From the NCBI GenBank assembly GCA_963204705.1, contig CAUJHL010000061.1:1-37685 (forward strand): a DNA stretch of 37,685 bases, written 5' to 3'. The DNA is from Pseudomonadota bacterium. GTDB lineage: Bacteria > Pseudomonadota > Gammaproteobacteria > Pseudomonadales > Moraxellaceae. Of this stretch, positions 35,063 to 37,685 are shown one piece after another. Within the stretch, counting starts at the first letter, position 1. Every line of letters begins with the position of its first letter. The notes beneath the pieces were generated by a model. The model did no database searches, was not told the DNA's origin, and saw nothing but the letters and a program-made list of their open reading frames with translations. A program made the position numbers and the translations under genes.

Positions 35063-35524
35063 TCAGCGCTGGGCAATCAGGGTGACACCGGCAATAAGAA
35101 GTATCACTCCTGCAATCGCTTGCCAGTTGATCGATCGCTGCTGAAATCCCAGCCAGCCAAAATGATCCAGCAGCATCGACGTGATGAGCTGGGCGCTGAT
35201 GACACCTGCCGCCAGTGCCAGCGCGCTCATGCGTTGGGCCAGAAAAATCGTGACCCCGACATTAAACGCCCCGAGCAAGCCACCCGCCCACATCCACAGG
35301 GGCAAGTCAGCAAGTCGCTGCCATTTGGGCAAGCCATCTCCCTGCACGAGCAAGAGCATGGTCAGCACCAGCGTGCCCACCAGAAAGGAAATAAACGCCG
35401 CCTGCAAAGGCGAGTGGAGTTGCCCGCGCAATTCGGAATTCACGCCAACTTGCAGGGCCGTGCATAGGCCAATGGCAACGGCAGGTCCCCAGCTGAGCGC
35501 CAGCAGGGCTGTTTTTTCCCACAT
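35063..35524 (-). CDS. DMT-superfamily membrane protein, YdcZ (DUF606) type
   Basis: The 153-residue protein has five hydrophobic segments, in the half-size layout of the YdcZ/DUF606 branch of the drug/metabolite transporter superfamily. The closing ITSMLLDHFGWLGF and AIAGVILLIAGVTLIAQ blocks are typical. Such half-size proteins work as dimers or as pairs; no second copy is adjacent. Its substrate is unknown. It is transcribed away from the DUF486 gene across a short divergent spacer. Confidence 0.85.
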   Translation of the reverse strand: MWEKTALLALSWGPAVAIGLCTALQVGVNSELRGQLHSPLQAAFISFLVGTLVLTMLLLVQGDGLPKWQRLADLPLWMWAGGLLGAFNVGVTIFLAQRMSALALAAGVISAQLITSMLLDHFGWLGFQQRSINWQAIAGVILLIAGVTLIAQR

Positions 35525-35707
35525 GAGAATCTCCTTGCGCGTGGCACTGTTTGTACTCTACAAGGAAAATGGAGAGTCGTGACGTTTCTCCCTAAATTGG
35601 ATACCGAAATCGGCAATTCACACACATGGGAGCATTCCCCTCGTCGGAATCACAGTTTTCGGAATCACAGTCCTCATAACATCACCCTTATCGGAAAAGC
35701 ACACGGC

Positions 35708-36058
35708 ATGCGCGAAATCAGTCTGACCATACTTCTGCTCAGTTGCAGCAATGTCTTTATGACCTTTGCCTGGTATGCGCATTTGAAAGAACTCAGCAGT
35801 CGGCCCTGGATCGTCGCCGCACTGGTGAGCTGGGGCATTGCCCTGTTTGAATATCTGTTGCAAGTCCCAGCCAACCGGATTGGCTACACAGTGCTCAGTG
35901 TGGGTCAATTAAAAATGCTGCAGGAAGTCATCAGTCTGTCGGTATTTGTGCCCTTTGCTCTCTGGTATTTGAAGGAGCCACTAAAACTGGATTACCTTTG
36001 GGCCGGACTGTGTTTGCTGGGTGCGGTGTATTTTGTGTTTCGTAGCAAGCTTGCTTAA
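35708..36058 (+). CDS. DUF486 small membrane protein (DMT superfamily)
   Basis: The 116-residue protein has four transmembrane segments and the conserved DUF486 features: ALVSWGIALFEYLLQVPANRIG in the middle and LKEPLKLDYLWAGLCLLGAVYFVF at the end. The family is of unknown function and related to small multidrug-resistance-like transporters. I chose the start at 35708 by family length; an in-frame GTG at 35579 would add 43 polar residues with no support. No strong ribosome-binding site is present. Confidence 0.9.
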   Translation: MREISLTILLLSCSNVFMTFAWYAHLKELSSRPWIVAALVSWGIALFEYLLQVPANRIGYTVLSVGQLKMLQEVISLSVFVPFALWYLKEPLKLDYLWAGLCLLGAVYFVFRSKLA

Positions 36059-36115
36059 ATCGGCTTTACCGACCGTATTCGATAGGATGAATAGGATTCG
36101 CTAGGAGAGACCGTA

Positions 36116-36142
36116 TTAGCTCGGATAACAGTACTGAGCTAA
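36116..36142. promoter_or_regulatory. Perfect 7-bp inverted repeat upstream of xseA
   Basis: TTAGCTC at 36116-36122 is complementary to GAGCTAA at 36136-36142 with a 13-bp spacer, 38 bp before the xseA start. A direct repeat GACCGTATT occurs at 36071-36079 and 36109-36117 in the same spacer. No T-run follows, so an operator or leader hairpin is more likely than a terminator. Confidence 0.35.
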
Positions 36143-36179
36143 CCCTTCAGCGCCAGTGAACATTCAGGATAAATCGCCC

Positions 36180-37685
36180 ATGACGGTCAACACGAATACC
36201 CCCCATGACCAAGAGCCAGAACGGCAAAGCAAGACTGACGAAACTCGCAAAACGAGACAAGCGACCGAAGTGCAGTTAGAGCTGAAGTCCTATGGTGGCC
36301 GTTCCCGATTTCGTCGGGGCATCCGGCTGGAGCTGGCAGAACTGGATGAGCTGTCAACGGATCTGAGTGCAGTATCAGCAGTTCCCAAAACGGCACCTGA
36401 ATCACAGGCGGTCTCGCTCTCTGTGCTGATGAAACAGGTTGAACATGCGATTCAGAGTCAGTTTCCCATCAGTGTCTGGGTACGCGCAGAACTGACGGCA
36501 CTCACGACCAAAGGCGGCCATTATTATCTGGAATTACTGGATAAAGATCCTGATACCGGCGAGCGTCTGGCCAGTTGCCGTGCCACGCTTTGGAAAACGC
36601 GCGCGGCTGAGGTTGTGGCGAGGTTTCAGCAAGAGACCGGCTTTCGGCTGGATCGGGGCGTGCAATTGCTGATTCGTGCCCAGCCCACCTTTCATCCCCA
36701 GTTTGGCTTTGCCCTGAACGTCACGGACATTGATCCGGTGTTTACGCTGGGTCTGATGGCAAGACAGATTGAAGACATTCGCCGACGACTGATTTCAGAA
36801 CAGATTTACCGTTTGAATCGCCAATTGCCTGTACCGTTTGACATTCAGCGCGTATTGGTTGTAGCGCCGGCCAATGCGGCTGGGCTGGGGGATTTTCGGC
36901 GGGAAGCAGACAGTCTGGCTCAAGCAGGAGCTTGCACGTTTGAATATGTGTTCGCTACTTTTCAGGGCAATGATGCAGCATTGAGCATTCGTCAGGTGCT
37001 CACGGGGGCGCTGCGAGACTGGCCTGTGCGTCATGTAGCGGCGCCCGATCTGATCGTGTTGATCCGGGGTGGCGGTGCGGTCAACGATCTGGCGTATTTG
37101 AACGACTACGAGCTGGCCGCGCTCATATGCAAGCGAAAGGTTCCGGTCTGGGTCGGCATCGGGCATGAACGGGACAAAACCCTGCTGGATGAAGTGGCCC
37201 ATCGCAGTTTTGACACACCCAGCAAGGTGATCCATGGCATCGTTCAGCATTTGCGGCACCTTGCGCAGGGTGTGCGGCAATCGCAGCAGGCGATTCGCAA
37301 ACAGGTGGTTCAGCAGGTAGCACTGAGCCAGCAAACGCTCTTTCGGCAATGGCAAAGCATTAGCCACCGCAGTCAGATGCTGACACAGATGCAGATGCGT
37401 CAGGTGGATCATTACCAGCAGCATATCCGTGGTCAGACGCCCGCACTGATTGCGCGTGAAAAGAATCATCTGGCGGTACTACAGCAACAGATTGGGCTAC
37501 GGGGACAAGGTCTGTGTCAGACTTCAATGGAATCGATTCAGCACCACTGGCAGGGTATACAGCAACTGAGTCGCCAACAGGTCAACAGTGCGTCGCGTGA
37601 GGCAGAAGCCACGGTACGGGAAATACTCTCGCAAAGCCCCCAGCGTACCCTGCAAAAAGGCTATGCACGCATCGTACAGTCGGGT
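36180..37685 (+). CDS. xseA: Exodeoxyribonuclease VII large subunit XseA, partial at right edge
   Basis: The frame is open from ATG at 36180 to the window end, 502 codons, so the C-terminus is missing. An N-terminal polar extension of about 70 residues precedes the OB-fold DNA-binding domain (about 80-185, with SVWVRAELTALTTKGGHYYLEL). The catalytic core includes LIVLIRGGGAVNDLAYLND and the segment VWVGIGHERDKTLLDEVAHRSFDTPSKV. A long Gln-rich coiled coil starts near residue 360, where XseB subunits would bind. ExoVII degrades single-stranded DNA from both ends in mismatch repair and damage tolerance. AGGAT lies 11 bases before the start. Confidence 0.93.
   Translation, partial: MTVNTNTPHDQEPERQSKTDETRKTRQATEVQLELKSYGGRSRFRRGIRLELAELDELSTDLSAVSAVPKTAPESQAVSLSVLMKQVEHAIQSQFPISVWVRAELTALTTKGGHYYLELLDKDPDTGERLASCRATLWKTRAAEVVARFQQETGFRLDRGVQLLIRAQPTFHPQFGFALNVTDIDPVFTLGLMARQIEDIRRRLISEQIYRLNRQLPVPFDIQRVLVVAPANAAGLGDFRREADSLAQAGACTFEYVFATFQGNDAALSIRQVLTGALRDWPVRHVAAPDLIVLIRGGGAVNDLAYLNDYELAALICKRKVPVWVGIGHERDKTLLDEVAHRSFDTPSKVIHGIVQHLRHLAQGVRQSQQAIRKQVVQQVALSQQTLFRQWQSISHRSQMLTQMQMRQVDHYQQHIRGQTPALIAREKNHLAVLQQQIGLRGQGLCQTSMESIQHHWQGIQQLSRQQVNSASREAEATVREILSQSPQRTLQKGYARIVQSG

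Noticed and set aside
35579-35707. Longer start for the DUF486 gene
   Set aside because: The GTG at 35579 has no correctly spaced ribosome-binding site and adds 43 polar residues absent from the family.

Overview
The window looks like chromosomal DNA of a gammaproteobacterium in the Pseudomonadales, most likely a Moraxellaceae relative of Acinetobacter. This rests on gene content and order: a VacJ/MlaA gene next to a GigA/GigB-type phosphatase and anti-anti-sigma pair; ibaG-murA-hisG-hisD-hisC run together with a short-form HisG; and a YciB-YciI-YciV neighbourhood beside mnmC. No rRNA, tRNA, CRISPR array, prophage or insertion sequence was found. Placement is inference from remembered family features; no search was run.

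Layout. Positions 1-5431 are all on the minus strand. Reading in transcription order they are mlaA, a PP2C/RsbU-type phosphatase (gigA-like), a STAS protein (gigB-like), a nitrilase-superfamily hydrolase, a cyclic-nucleotide-binding protein and a partial M14 metallopeptidase. From 5800 to 14453 the plus strand carries rpoN, hpf, a structured non-coding stretch with a terminator, a transglutaminase-like protease, then ibaG-murA-hisG-hisD-hisC. A FabR-like TetR repressor and ETF-ubiquinone oxidoreductase follow on the minus strand, each with a plausible terminator or operator. Next on the plus strand come DUF1285-murI (4-bp overlap) and a DUF4062 protein overlapping hemH.

Positions 21256-29212 hold the most interesting region. 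An AraC-family regulator is preceded by seven 13-bp tandem repeats. A PlsC-type acyltransferase on the opposite strand follows. Then a four-gene plus-strand set encodes a lipoprotein cytochrome c5, a Tat-exported FAD oxidoreductase of the sugar-lactone-oxidase family, a Tat-exported fold-III PLP enzyme of the D-threonine-aldolase type, and a neutral-ceramidase-family protein. The set resembles the sphingosine-responsive sphR/sphBCD genes of Pseudomonas aeruginosa plus its neutral ceramidase. The enzyme types suggest a route: ceramide to sphingoid base, oxidation of the C1 alcohol with electrons passed to cytochrome c, then retro-aldol cleavage of the resulting D-configured beta-hydroxy-alpha-amino acid to glycine and a fatty aldehyde. 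Two 15-bp direct repeats at 22-bp spacing abut a -35 element upstream of the cytochrome gene and are a good candidate AraC-type activator site.

Positions 29282-37685 carry mnmC, a small coiled-coil membrane protein, a YciI-like protein and yciB on the minus strand; a decayed Phd/ParE-type toxin-antitoxin remnant and a PHP phosphatase (YciV/Rnm type) on the plus strand; a duplicated REP-like palindrome that supplies the stop codon of ygfZ; two small inner-membrane proteins; and xseA running off the right edge.
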